From Sphagnum compactum (Eukaryota > Bryophyta > Sphagnopsida > Sphagnales), in assembly GCA_965153455.1 (NCBI GenBank), contig OZ234494.1, forward strand, positions 4,340,001-4,404,000: a stretch of 64,000 nt of DNA, given 5' to 3'. The notes beneath the pieces are model-generated. The model saw only the letters and a list, made by a program, of their open reading frames with translations. It made no database searches and was not told the origin of the DNA. Numbering within the stretch: the first letter of the stretch is position 1; every line of letters begins with the position of its first letter. Positions 1 to 12,412 of this stretch are shown here, in pieces. Both the position numbers and the translations under genes were made by a program.

Positions 1-1083
1 TTTCAAACACATTTATTCTCTGGGGAACATGATTGTTCCTAGAACAATTTAAGCTTCTCATCCATAGGGACATAGTTGTTCTCTAAGGAAAAGGACAATT
101 GCCCCAAGGAAAGGCTTCAATGCCCCCAAAAAAACAAGGAAACATATGTGTTGAATCTTTTGCTATCAAAATCATCTCATATTCATTTTTCGTAATCAAA
201 GTCATCTCATGTTCCCCTTAGAAAAAAACTATTTCCTCTTTGGGAAAGTCTTTAGAAGAGCTACAACTTTATAATTAAAAATATTTCAATTAAAATTCAT
301 ATTGAGAACAATTATGATTACACAAAATTTTAAACACATTTATTTTCTAGGAAGATGATCCCTCCCTCCCAGGGACAACTAAAAACCTTTTTATTTGAGG
401 GACATGATTGCATATTATAATTGTGTAGAGCCCGATGCCTCGTTTAACTCGTTGCTACTATTTACTGTTTCTCGATTAGGGTTGAATTTTTGGACCCTTC
501 ACTAATAATTTTCAAATGATCGATACTCACTTGTTCTTTGAAAATTTTCAAAAACCTGGATGAAAAAGGTTATTTTCTTTTGAAAATTCAAAATAAACCC
601 AGAACTGGGGTTCTTTGATTTTGAACATTTTCAAAAACCTGAGATTGGAGGTTATAACTTGAAACAAAATTTTAAAAATGTCGGTTGCTGATGCCATCTT
701 CCAAGGAATTATGGATTTCAATTTTTTTTTTGGGCCATACCAGATGCTAAACTGTTATGATGTGCAGCAACTTGGTGAAAACCTCAACACTAAAAAATAG
801 AACTCTGCACTCTAATGCTCCATATTCGGAACAAGTACTTTCAACTTAAACAAACAAAAAGGAAAGATATTTAATTTGCTTAGTAAGCATCTTCAAAGAT
901 CCAAACCCTCCTATTCACCTCTCCTATTAATTAGTTGACAAGTTTTTTTTTTTTTTTTTGTTGCAATGAGCCAATTTAAGGAATCTTTGACAAATCTATC
1001 TTTTAGAAATTGACCCACTAGACACAATTAGTTTTTACTTTGCTCGTTGTCTTTCTTTTCTTTTTTTTTAACAAAGAGTTTAC
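1..1083. other. AT-rich intergenic DNA, no gene seen
   Basis: This stretch is AT-rich, with homopolymer T runs (for example near 943-959) and no reading frame longer than a few dozen codons. I see no coding region, RNA gene or clear repeat boundary in it. Confidence 0.6.
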
Positions 1084-1308
1084 TTATTTTTCAAACATTT
1101 TAAAAATAAAAATATGATTTGCATCCACATGTCTTTTAAGAGAAGTTATTCCATTTGTCATATAATAAGAAATCAATCCTTTCCTCACTTGAGTTCTCGG
1201 ATTTATTCCTATTACAAGTTTTTGATGACAAAAGATACAACACATGATTTGTGTATTTTCAAGGTCAACTTCTGCATTATCATTGACACAATAAAAACTC
1301 CAACACAA
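1084..1308 (-). pseudogene. BED zinc-finger fragment of a hAT-type transposase
   Basis: A 74-codon reading frame on the minus strand carries a BED-finger-like pattern: a CIFC pair (C-x2-C) followed about 35 residues later by HVDANH (H-x4-H), with the phrase KGLISYYMTNGITSLKRH between them. BED fingers sit at the N terminus of hAT-family transposases and of proteins domesticated from them. No catalytic RNase-H-like domain or dimerisation region follows in either direction, so this is best read as a transposon remnant. What the sequence shows is the cysteine/histidine spacing. The hAT assignment is family knowledge and the loss of function is inferred. Confidence 0.55.
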
Positions 1309-3519
1309 ATATAATCTTCCATGTGGTTTCTAGCTTATTCTTTGAGCATGTAACTTTTTAATATTTATCTTCATTTCTTCATTTCTTTTATTTTTTTGGA
1401 TACTTGCTTGTTTCTATTTGCACATTTACATTTTTTTTCATAATCCATCATTCATGTAGAGTTCAATCGTTTCATTATTTCCACTTACAACATTTTCATC
1501 TTTAAAAGATTGTTCCATTGACAATTTTCACAAGAGTATTTCTAGAATTAAGGCAACAACAAGATTTGCAAGCAATCTCTATTACCAAACAATTACCAAT
1601 ATTTTCATAAACAGAAAGGAGAGCAAAAATAAAACATTCACAAGGGTTTAGAATTCAAAAAATACTTTTACAAAAACAATGGGTTTAAAGGTTTTGAAAA
1701 AACATTTACAAACAATGGGGTTGAAGGTTAAGAAAGTAAAATAAAATCATTCACTTTTCTTTCATTAAGAGTACAAAAATGTATAATGGTACTTTTTTGG
1801 AAACATAGTATGGGTTAATGGATATCCTGCACATAAACAAACAAACAAAATTTAACATTTTTAAACAAACGTATTACAAGAATTTTTTAAAAACTAGAAA
1901 AAAAATAAAAATAAATCTAAGACCAAAAACTATTTGGAGACAGAAAACAAAACACAAAAAAAAAAATCACAAAAAAAAAAACTTACCTTTTCTTTGGTTG
2001 TTGGAAAGTTTGTTCCTCCTAGTTCCAAGTTCCAAGCTCCTTTCTACAAAAGAGGAAGGAAGAGGGAAGTACCACCAACATAGGGTACAAGGCAATGAGG
2101 CAAACGAGGCAATAAAGCGTAAGACAGCAAGGTAGTGAAACAACAAATGAGGGGTTCAAGAGGTACTTGAAGCACGATGGCAACCAACAAGTGAAGCAAC
2201 ATGAGGTAGCAAGGCAACAAGGCAACGAGGTAATGCGAAGTAGCAAGGCAATGAAACAACGCTTAACAATGAGACAACATGATGCATAACTAGGTGATGA
2301 GTTAATAGGGTGAAATAACAAGATGATGCGACGAAATAGTGAAGCAAAACAACGAGGTAAGGCAACAAAGCAAGTGAGGTGACAAGGCAACAAGATAAGC
2401 GAAGCACAAAAGAAAGAAGTAGAAGGGAAAAATAAAGTGTGAGGAAAGGATTAAGATAAGGGCCCTATTTTCTAGGGGTCAATGTGGGCCTTGTGTGGTA
2501 TGTGGGGAAGAAGGACTAGAGGAAGTGTTGGGGGGACTTGTGAATAGTTGTAATAAAGTAAGTTAAAGGAGGGTAGTTTTTCTTGCGGAATAATAAGGTG
2601 TTGAACTTGCCCCCTGGTCTTATCCCCTAGAGGACATAATGATTGGGTGCCACAATTTCACCCCTTAACATGAGGAAAAAAAAATTTGAACCTATGATCA
2701 AAACATTCAAAATCCAAACTAAAGCAAAAACACTTGAAAACACAACACACACAATTATGTGAACACACACAACTTTGTGAAAAAAATGCAAGAGGAAGAA
2801 GATAAGGGACAAAAGGCCTTTAATTAGGGTTTTTTAAAGGTGGCCGTTGGAATGCTACACCTCCACCTAATGCTAATTTTTTCACAAAGGATTCTCTTGG
2901 GCAAGGGGTTAAACTTACTAGGGTTTCACTATTTTGTTAAAAAAAAACTTAATGGGTTTTCACCATCCGATTCTCACACAAGTGAAAATTGAAACTGGAA
3001 GCAAAATTTATATTTTTGAATACTGAACTTGCCACTAAATTCTTGGTTCTATTTATGTGTGTAACTAGAATTAGAAGCAAGATTTTTGGAAAAATGTTAT
3101 TTGAAAAAAAACTAGAACCAAGGCTAGTCAAAGGTTAATGGATAAGTAACCATACCTACTAGTTATGATCCAAGTTACTTGGAACCACATTGTAATTAGG
3201 TTTGATTTTTTGACCTAGAACCAAAATGGATCTGGAATTCATGTTTTGGAAGAACCGGACCCATATTAGCAATTCCCCGAGGTTAATGGACAGGTAGCCA
3301 CTAGTTATGGTCCAAGTTACCCAAAACAGCCAGAGTGAACCAGCAGCCACCAATGCACCAGTTGGCTGTTTTGTCCATTGGATGGGTTGCATTTTTTCAT
3401 TTGGCGCCAGATGGGGTTCATCACAATCCATTTCTTTTTGTTGTTAACCATTGTACTTTATTTTTATTTTTAGTTTTTGTCCTTGGTCGTTTTTTCCCTA
3501 GACCTGACCTCACACATAA
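1309..3519. other. AT-rich spacer with purine-rich low-complexity tracts
   Basis: No gene is seen. The interval holds A-rich and T-rich tracts. Around 2080-2410 it holds a degenerate repetitive block listed separately. Apparent reading frames here are Leu/Ser/Cys-rich products of that low-complexity sequence and look non-coding. Confidence 0.5.
2080..2410. repeat. Degenerate GCAA/GAGG-rich tandem tract
   Basis: Short words such as AGCAAGGCAA, GTGAAGCAAC and GAGGTAATGC recur every 10-20 bases without a fixed period. This explains the overlapping reading frames on the minus strand. A similar tract made of the same kind of words lies at about 58255-58720. Neither looks coding. Confidence 0.6.
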
Positions 3520-4090
3520 TTATCCTACTAACCTTCCTACCTTCATAATTACTACACCAACCTTGGTACCTTATTTATTATCCCCTACTAACATAGCTAC
3601 CTTAATAACTAGTTATCCTACTGACCTAGCTACTATACTAACTACCTACCCTATTAACTACATACCCTACTAACCTAGCTACTATATTAACTACCTACCT
3701 TATTAACCTAGGTACCTTACTAACTAGCAACCCTATATATACAACCACCCTATTGACATAAGTATTCTACAAATGTAGCCACCTTGATAAGGTAGCATGT
3801 TTCCTACGTATTAACTTGCTTATCTACTTAGCTACCCTGCTAGTGTAACTTTCTTCCTACTTACTAACTTGCCCACCTACATGCCTACCTACCTTAGTAA
3901 CATATCTACCTTGTTCCTTGAACTTCCTTTCTACTTATTAACCTACCTACTAACCCAATTACCTACTTATATACTTACTTACCTACCTATGCACCCACCT
4001 TCCTACCTATCACTATGCTTACCTACCTATTTATGCTTTTTACATAGCCAAATACCTAACTAACTACCTACTCACTTTTTTCCAAACCCC
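3520..4090. repeat. CTAC/CTAA-based degenerate simple repeat
   Basis: About 570 bases are built from CTAC, CTAA, CTAT and CTTAC words (ACCTACCT, ACTAACCT, CTAACCTAGC). They form a degenerate tetranucleotide satellite. The Tyr/Leu/Thr/Pro-rich frames across it are by-products of the repeat. Confidence 0.75.
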
Positions 4091-5324
4091 CCCTCAATCC
4101 TACCTATCAATTTATTAAGGTTTTTCCTAGTTCATGGATGATGAACACATTTCCCCATATGTAGGTATTACAAACAATTTATAGTGAAAATAATGTCATA
4201 ATGCAACCATTTTGGTTTAGTTAATGCATGTTTTACTAAATATTTTTTACCTAATTTATTTATGGAATGGACATTACAATACAACTTTTCATGTAATTGT
4301 TATAAGTATGTACTATTGGCTTATGGTTTAAGTTTGATAGGGTTGGGACACATAAATTAATCAACAAGTTTTTCACAAATCTATAATAATTAACCTAAAC
4401 TAGATTAAATTTGGGGGAAATTTTTGGGGTTTAGTCATATGTGAAGTAATACAATTTCATTCTATTTTTTTTTCGAAGAGAGTGGAAAAAATTAGCTTGG
4501 AGAGATCACACAAAGGTAAGAGACATATATTCTCTTTTGGTTTTTTATGAAATTTTTTTGATTTTTTTCTAAGATTAAGGTTTTTTTTCGGTTAGTAAAT
4601 ATTTGTAGTTTAAAAACTTTAAAGTTTGGTTGCTAATTTTTTTCCTATGTTCTTTTAAATTTGTTTGTTTTGCATTATATAATGTGTATTAGTTTGTATA
4701 GTTTTTTGGGTTTAGGGCATATAAAACTAAGACTTTTTTTGTTAGGGTTTGTATAATTAGGGTTGTAGTAGGGCTTATGGCAAAATATCATTTGGATTTT
4801 TAAGGTTATGCCTTATGATTTAGTGTTTAGGAATTTGGTTCATATATTTTAGGGTTTAAGGTTTATGCTTTAGACTTTGCTCATTGTATTGGTTTTTGAT
4901 TTTATCATTTGTTTATATCTATAACATAATTATGAATTTCCTTTATTTCCATATGTTCCATAGTTGTTAGAGTTCAAGATTTTTTAACCCATTTTTGTAC
5001 GAGTTATGATCTTTTAAGGTTGTGTTTTCAACTAGGATTACAAAATTTGGTGGAATGTTGTCATCTTTTATTCCTAAAGGTATGCATTTGTGTCTTGTTA
5101 CTTCTTTAGTTTTGTGTTTATATTTTCACAATTCAACTTTTTTTCATTTCCTAACTATTGGATATATAATGGGCGTCAAATTTCATTAAATATACAACCA
5201 TAAATAAAGGTTTTATACATTTACTCGGGTATTTCATATTCAATATCTCTTTGTAGTTTGATTTTTTCATGTACTCAAATACGAATAATGCATTTACTCC
5301 CCACAACTAACGTGGGTTTTACAA

Positions 5325-5645
5325 CTTAAGGTAGGTATTGCATTTTGCACCTCTCAAATAGTGTGCATTAATGATCATTATGTGGGTATTGTTACATGGG
5401 GTTTTCAAACATTGTGGGTTTAAGGTACAACGTAGATATTGCATATGTGAACATTTTCAATGATGGAAAGTTTAATAGCTTAGTGTGGGTAGTGCCAAAG
5501 TTTGTTTTAGTATATGGGTTCATAATGCAAGTATTGTATGTGATGTACATTGGAACAATAAGTATTTTATATCATGATGTGGGTATTGTAATGGGAATTC
5601 CAAATCACAACATCGATTTTAAAGGAGCCACGTAGGTATTGCATT
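5325..5645 (+). repeat. Degenerate ~50-bp tandem array anchored on a GTGGGTATTG word
   Basis: Variants of the word TGTGGGTATT recur near 5330, 5381, 5431, 5484, 5526, 5579 and 5631. Successive spacings are about 51, 50, 53, 42, 53 and 52 bases. Sequence between anchors has diverged. The array lies just upstream of the transposon-like coding remnants at 5705-6456 and may be part of the same element. Confidence 0.5.
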
Positions 5646-5704
5646 TTGGGTTTTTGTTCAATGATGAATGTTTTTGGAATTATGAATTCTCTTAGTGCAG
5701 GAAT

Positions 5705-6456
5705 TTGTCATACTTCCTTTCAATCATGGGAAGGGTTCCAAAGTCTCGTTCCATTCATGTCCAAAACCCCACCAAGTCTTTTTTCTTAAACAAGGACTTG
5801 GTGTGGATGTCCACGATATGCTATGAAGGGCAAAATAAAGTGAACATTCAATTTGCTTATGTTCCATATGCTTGCATCCTAAAATTCTTGGAAGGTGAAC
5901 GAGGGGATATGGGCACCCCCATGGAATGGAATGTTTCGAAAGCTTTCCAAGCCAAATGGATGTCAAACAACCAACTATCAAAAACCACCTTGGGCATATG
6001 TGGTAAACATTTATGGCATTAACCGTTTTAGTTTTTTAAATTCATATACCAAAGATGTGATCATTTTCGTCTTGAGTGTTTTTTGGTTTAGGTATCAGTG
6101 CGGGTATGGACCATAGGACTATCACGAAGACTCAACCCACATTCGATCTATTAAATGAAGATACCCATTGTCATTCTCAATCAAACATCTATACTGATGT
6201 GGCTGAGATCACAATTTATCATAAGGCCCATTCACGAGCTGATGGGTCACTCGCACATGGTGAACATGACCCGAAATCCATTTCTCGTATGTCTCGTTAT
6301 GTTCCACGCATGTCACAAGCATTGAAGGACCACATATGGGCCCAACTAAGCTTAGGTTACACAACCAAACAAATATATGACAAACATAAAACAATTACTT
6401 CAAATGCATTTTATGTTATACTAACCCCATCCACTTATGGTGATTTTATTGCATGA
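5705..6456 (+). pseudogene. Transposon-derived coding remnants, family not certain
   Basis: Two plus-strand open segments look like real protein rather than random translation. The first (5705-6022) includes LVWMSTICYEGQNKVNIQFA and MGTPMEWNV. The second (about 6109-6456) includes PRMSQALKDHIWAQLSLGYT followed by KQIYDKHK. They are separated by a 70-base T-rich gap ending in TTTAG that could be a former intron. Composition is clearly more balanced than the flanks. The second segment resembles DNA-binding regions of Mutator-like plant transposases, but I cannot confirm the family from memory. No catalytic domain follows, since the frame closes at 6456 and downstream sequence is AT-rich. I read it as a decayed repeat-family gene. 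Confidence 0.45.
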
Positions 6457-6599
6457 ATTCATTTTTGAGAAAAACCGGATTCAGATTCCAAGTTCCATTT
6501 ATGCAAGGAAGTGGATCGCAACCATTCTAATTCCAGTGATGATGATTTCATTGGACTTGGTTTAGGTGGGATGGGCTATAGTCGTAGGTTGTACAAAAA

Positions 6600-7571
6600 G
6601 ACAATTCCAAAATTGCAAATTTATTAGAGGTCGATTTCAAACCAATTTTTTTAAAAATAAACACTTTACAAGTTATAATGTTTCAAAATGTCCTTATGGA
6701 TCTTAAGATATCAAAAGAGAAACAAATTTCTTTATTTTTTTCAATGTCTTTTGAAATTTTTGTGTCCTTTCAATTTAAAATAAAATAAAATATTTGTGTC
6801 TTTTCAATTTCATACAAATATAAATATTTGTTATTTGATTTGAATATGTTGAGACTATTTTAAGAGATTAACATGTTTGTTTTCTTTGAAATTAAGCTAG
6901 TTTTCCATAAAAAAAAATTTCTTTTAAATACTTAATTCAAAATTTAATCTTGCTTAGCTGATTTAATATTTATCCACGCTAATTGCTTCCAAAATTGTAA
7001 TGAATTAGAAACAAAAATGGCTGATTAAATCTCCCTTTAGATGATAATTGGACGATATTTTGTACAATTTGAATCCTATATATATGTGACAATAACAAAG
7101 TTTTCAAATGTAAAATTTATTTATTGTTTGTCATTTGATCGTCGTCGGCAGTGCGTAGCAGCGCGAAGCCCAAGTTTGAGTGTTTTTGAGGAAGAGATTC
7201 TTCATAAGAGTAAAGAACGGCCCAAATGCAAGAAAGCAATTACTACCAACAATCTTACACAACATACTAAACATCTTCTTAGCCATGGATCCAACGAAAA
7301 TGAAAGCTTCAAACGTTCTCACATAGACTTTAGTTCCCCCCCTGATCCGCCTTTTCAGGCTGTCTGGAGGATTTAAGATGATTTAAGAGAAAATTTGGAG
7401 CAGACTCGAGAGGAGAGGACACAAAAGAGCTCAGGGAAAAGAGGTGTGAAGAATTGACAAATTGAGAGGCGATAGAAGCACAGAACAAAAGAAAACAGAA
7501 AGGGGGAACAACAACAACCATTAAGACAAGAAGGAGGAGGAATTGGTTGCTCTTGCAGAAAAGGGCCAGGA
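6600..7571. other. Spacer and presumed promoter/5' UTR of the pyrophosphatase gene
   Basis: AT-rich sequence to about 7130 gives way to GC-richer sequence with a CGTCGTCGGCAG stretch near 7140. A purine-rich block with GA repeats (about 7380-7570) leads directly to the start codon at 7572. No separate gene is supported. A transcription start probably lies in 7130-7570, but no TATA box was pinned down. Confidence 0.45.
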
Positions 7572-10133
7572 ATGGCAGCAGTGAGGTCAGTAATGACGAC
7601 CACGAGGACGCACTTCCTACTACTACATAATAATAAGTGTAGCTCTTCTGGCTGCTACTTTCTGAGACTGAACAAGGCCTTTGCATCATTGTGCCGCTGG
7701 CCATCTCCAAAGGAAAAATCTTCTTCTTCTTCTTCTTCGGCGGAGGAGACGCTTGCCAGAAGAATCGCTTCTCGAGGAGGGAGCATCAGCAGCAGCAGCA
7801 AGGAGTTTTCCACCAGGGAAGAAGGGCAGTCTGAGTCTCTGGAATACCGGATTTTTTTCTCCGACAGGACGGGAAGAACGGTTGGCTCTAAGTCCCTTGC
7901 TTGCGCCTTCTCATTCTTCCATATCCTGTCCTTCACTAACGCAAAAGGATTAGACTCTGTTTGTTGTTGTAGTAGCGATGGCGATGTGGCCTTTTTACTT
8001 ACCTGTTTTTGAATCCGTGGTATATCTTTTTGGTGGCTCTCAGATATCACCATGGCATGACATTCCATTGCGCTCCTCCTCAGGGGAGGACGGCGACGAG
8101 ACCTTGTTCAATTTCGTAGTGGAGATACCAAAGCGGACGAAAGCAAAGATGGAGGTGGCAACTGAGGAGCAGCCGTATACACCCATCAAGCAGGACACCA
8201 AGAACGGGAAGTTGCGCTATTATCCGCAAGTGTCACCATCCCCTCCCTTTGCGTCTCCTCCTCCTCCTCTTCTCAAATCACTTCTCTCAATTCGTGTCTT
8301 GAAGTGAGGCACAGATCGTAGACCAAATTGCAATCTTCTCACGAGGGCTAATTAGGGGAAGCTACTTTTGCTAATTTTTTATAGAAATTTTTGCAAGTTT
8401 CAGAAATTCCAGTGCAAGTTTGACTAAATTTGGTGTTTTCAAAAAAATCTGTTTTTTAACCACTTTTTTTACCTCACAAGAATGGGAAAAAAAAACCACC
8501 CTTTGCTTTCATCGGATTTGCAGGAGGCTCATTGAGTGAGTGACGACTCAAAGCCACTGCTCTCTAGGAACATTATTATGGCATCATATCCAGATGCTGA
8601 AATTGTTGTATGATTGCATATGATAGTACATTGACTCTGCTTCCCTCATCAAGAGAAGAGATTTATTGTTGTGCTCAACTTTTTTTCTGCAGGTACAACA
8701 TAAACTGGAACTATGGTCTGCTGCCTCAGACATGGGAGGATCCTACACATAGCAATCCTGACATTGAGAATACATATGGTGACAATGACCCGGGTAATGC
8801 CTTCCTCATGCCAAGAATTCGACTTCAGCAATTATTGAGTCTGAATTCTTGTTGTTTGTAACCTTGAGTCTCTGTAATCTGGTGTCTTGAATCTGTGAAC
8901 TTTGTGATTCATGGTACTTTCTTCTTGTGTTGAAGCTGTGAGGCCTTGTTGTGCAGCGTCTTAGTGATTGCTGCAGCAGCAGCACCTGAGGTTTGCTTTA
9001 GACTGTTCAATTCTCCCTAATCCAGCAAAATAAACAAAATTGTCGGTGATTTGTACATTGGAATCTGGAGACAGTGGACATAGTTGAGATTGGGGAGAGA
9101 CAGGCTGAAGTGGGAGAGGTTCTCAAGGTGAAGCCACTGGGTATATTTGCAATGATTGATGAAGGTGAACTGGACTGGAAAGTGGTAGCTATTTCAGTTG
9201 ATGATCAAAAGGCATACCTGGTTGATGACATTGATGATGTTGAGATATACTTCCCGGTTTATCCCACTTCTTTCTCATCTGTTGTTGCTGAATGAATTCT
9301 TGAATTGCTGAGCAATTGAGGTGTTTGCAATTTCTGCAATGTCTGAGATCTCTTCTGAGGCTAATCTGTTAAGTGTGGTTTCAGGGCACCTTGACAGCAA
9401 TCCATGATTGGTTTCAGGACTACAAGGTTCCTGATGGGAGTCCCCCAAACAGATTTGGACTTGGTGACAAGCCAGCTGATAAAGTACTATTCTTTGACTG
9501 CTAAAGGGAGTTTTTCCACATTAATGACAAAATCTTACAAACAGTAGCTGGGTTCCATAGTTAGTGATACTAAGGTGAAGTTAGGGGTGGGATCAAAATT
9601 TGGCTGCATTTCCTCATTGCATGGTTTTATCAGTTTTGTCCCATCTTCTTACAGTGTGGACTGAATCTTAGAGCAGCTCCACCAATGCTCAGTATGTGGC
9701 CTTGCAACAGTATTTCTCACATCCAAGATTAGTTATTTACTTTTTCCCAACCTCACCCACTAAAACTGGGACTGCAAAAGATAGGAGACTACTAATAGCA
9801 ACCCACCTGGACCAATCAAACAATCTAGCCAATCAACAGCAGGTGTCGTCGGGCTTTGCTGGGCCTTTTGCCAGCCTCAGCATCCTGAAAACAAAATGCT
9901 GGGCCAACACTATTTTGCTGAGCCAAACCAGCATTGTTTGACTTTTCTTCATCCAAAATTTGCTGTACAGTGCACTAGTGGGAGCAATTATTCTGAGTAA
10001 CCCAGTTGAAACACTAATACTTGTCATGATACAAATACAGGCAACTGCACTGAGAGTGATTGCAGAGACCAATGCAGCATGGGCCAATCTTGTGAAGAGG
10101 TCTGTTCCTGTGGGAGCACTTTCTCTGGTTTGA
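7572..10133 (+). CDS. Soluble inorganic pyrophosphatase, plastid type (6 exons)
   Basis: This family I pyrophosphatase hydrolyses PPi to two phosphates, pulling plastid biosynthesis forward. It resembles Arabidopsis PPA6. Exons are 7572-7880, 8044-8225, 8693-8793, 9075-9256, 9385-9483 and 10041-10133, giving 966 nt and 321 residues with phase kept at every junction. Residues 1 to about 80 are Ser/Arg/Thr-rich with few acidic residues, typical of a chloroplast transit peptide. The core follows: ISPWHDIPL and FNFVVEIPK in exon 2, NINWNYGLLPQTWEDP and the signature DNDPVDI across exons 3 and 4, GELDWKVVAI in exon 4, FGLGDKPADK in exon 5, and ETNAAWANLVKRS before the stop in exon 6. The catalytic Asp cluster is intact. 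Intron 2 starts with GC rather than GT (GCAAGT at 8226), which the reading frame requires. It is probably functional. Confidence 0.93.
8226..8692 (+). other. GC-AG intron in the pyrophosphatase gene
   Basis: Exon 2 must end TAT TAT CC at 8225 so that CC plus G completes the Pro codon before YNINWNYG in exon 3. The intron therefore starts GCAAGT and ends CTGCAG. The nearest GT (CCGCAA|GTG) would shift frame. GCAAGT is the usual extended consensus of minor GC-AG donors. Confidence 0.8.
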
Positions 10134-12412
10134 TTACCCTACCAATGCCAGGAGTGGTGTTTGATTGTGAGCCCTCTACAGTACAAACCATTTCTTAACT
10201 GTGAGACTTGAACCCAAAACAGAGAAGAGGGAACCTAATTCAATTCCAATGGTTTACATCTCAACACCTAAAGGCGCTACTTATTCCTTATTTCTCCTAT
10301 CTGAATTTCTATATTTTTCAAACAGCTAGCTTTGCACACTCTAATCCTGATGGACATACAAAATGGAAAATTTTGCTATTAGGAGAGTGAGATATAGTCT
10401 ATGCTAAACATGGGAAGAAGACCCATCTAACTGCAATTTCTGTTCTCCTTGGGCAATGACGGTCAGGCATGATCCTGGTGAAATCAACCAATTGAAACCT
10501 CATGCTGAGACCTGAGTGGGAAGTCCACCACACCACTTGAGAATGAGACCCATGTGAAATGGGGTGGTATTCTACTTTTTGGGACATTTGCAAGATTGAG
10601 TACTACAGGCTCTCAGCGGACAGTTTTCATGAGGTCTCATGTGTTGGCCACATTCCAAACCGAGACCCTGCACTGAAAACAAACCATGCACAGAAAATGT
10701 GAAACACCACTGCAAGTCCATTCTGGTAAACGTGATGCTCCCTTTGAATATGTGGAATTCTGCAACAATATGAACAAATGTCATACAAATGTCATACAGG
10801 GAGGAAGAGCCATACATATGTCTGCATGCTTGAATTATCAGTTCGAGTTTTGTTCAGTGATTTTGCTTTCACAAAACTTCAATCCAGAGTCAAAACCCAG
10901 AGCTGAAAAATAGCCTGACTCTGGAGCAAAAATATGCAAAATGTAGGATTTTGGTGATCTCCTGATATGAACATCTGAATGGCAGATGACAAAAGTTGTA
11001 TAGTTCCAAAGTTTGTTGGTTCTGCCTGTAGGGAAGAGACTACACATTGGTGTAGGATTTGGGCATCAAATCCTGGCTTGTCCTTGACCCAATGTGCAAA
11101 TGACATCTGGAGTACTCCTTTTGTGCACCAAATCAGTGCTTAGTGCAAATGAATGTGAGGTTTAAGGACCACACCTGACCTTGGGCATGCAAACCAAACA
11201 CATTTAAAGTTGTAAAGCAAGACTCCCCAAGACAAGTCAAGCTCCCTCTCCATAATGAGTCTTGGGAAGTTGCAGTCTTAGCCCAAGCTTAGACCTCAGC
11301 ATGGATCACAAATGAAAATCAGGCCAAAAGGAAGAGACTCTAAAGAGTCATTGCAAAATGTGTCAAAACATAAGTCTTTACAGTTTTTAATCAAGGCAAA
11401 GAGCATAAAATTGTGACATGCAAGGTGAGGGGGAAAGGGGTAACCATAATGACAAAGAATTCAGACTTGTATTTTGGTTTAACATCCCTACAAGCACCCA
11501 TTGCTTCTTAGATCTCTTTGGCATTCCCAGTGAGACAACATGATCTCTTTGCAATAACTTGCATCAAGCTCAGCTCCCAAAATGACTACACAAGAAAAGC
11601 CCCACCCATAGTCATCAAAACCTTCTCATTACTCCTTTACTTTTCAAAAGAAGCCACACAACTTGCACAGATGCCACATGTTAGGCTTTTTGTGTTTCCC
11701 TCTCCAAACCATCCTAATTTCAGAACAAGTTTTCAAACATTGTTTTTACTTTTGGATAAAGAGAGAATCTTTATCCTACTATGGTTGAGTTGATAAGGAG
11801 GTAAAAAGAGTAAAGACATAACTAGCTGAGAAATTCTTTATCAGAAATTAGTCAGTTGGAAATGTATGCCTTTCCTACACAACTGTTGTTCCCATCACAT
11901 TGAGATGTTGGATATACAGCAAATCAGGGAACTAGTCATTTATCACACTCTTTACCTCTTTGGCCAATGGATGTCAGACATGATCCCCATCAAAATCAAC
12001 AGCTCAAGTTGAGGACTGACTCACCTGCCAAATAAGGCCTATCACATACTTGGATTTGCTAGGTAAGAATTTGTGTGTACATTAAGGTACACAACTGTAT
12101 CCACCTCGTAGATCTGCATGAAAATTGCCCAAAACAGACTCTAATCTGAGATGAATTGTGACTCTAAAGACAGAGCAGATCCACCTACAAGACTTGTCCC
12201 CAGTAGGATGTAATGATGCCTTGAATGTCTACTTTTTTGTGCAAGAGTGCTCCTTAAGAAGCCTAGCCAGCACTGTACCTTAGGTGAGCACAAACTGCCC
12301 TGTACCTGTAGTAACAAGAACTTTTTGTCAACAGTATGGACATCAAGTAACCAATCAAGTAATCCAAAGGGGTGGGCGTTCACCACTGTATAGAGCTCAA
12401 CTCTACACATTT
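10134..12412. other. Convergent intergenic region between pyrophosphatase and NPC1
   Basis: The two genes end toward each other here, so the region should hold both 3' UTRs and polyadenylation signals. Composition is moderate and gene-like, but all reading frames are short and no family motif was recognised. Two diverged direct copies of a ~42-base segment (near 10449 and 11961) suggest an old dispersed repeat. Confidence 0.5.
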
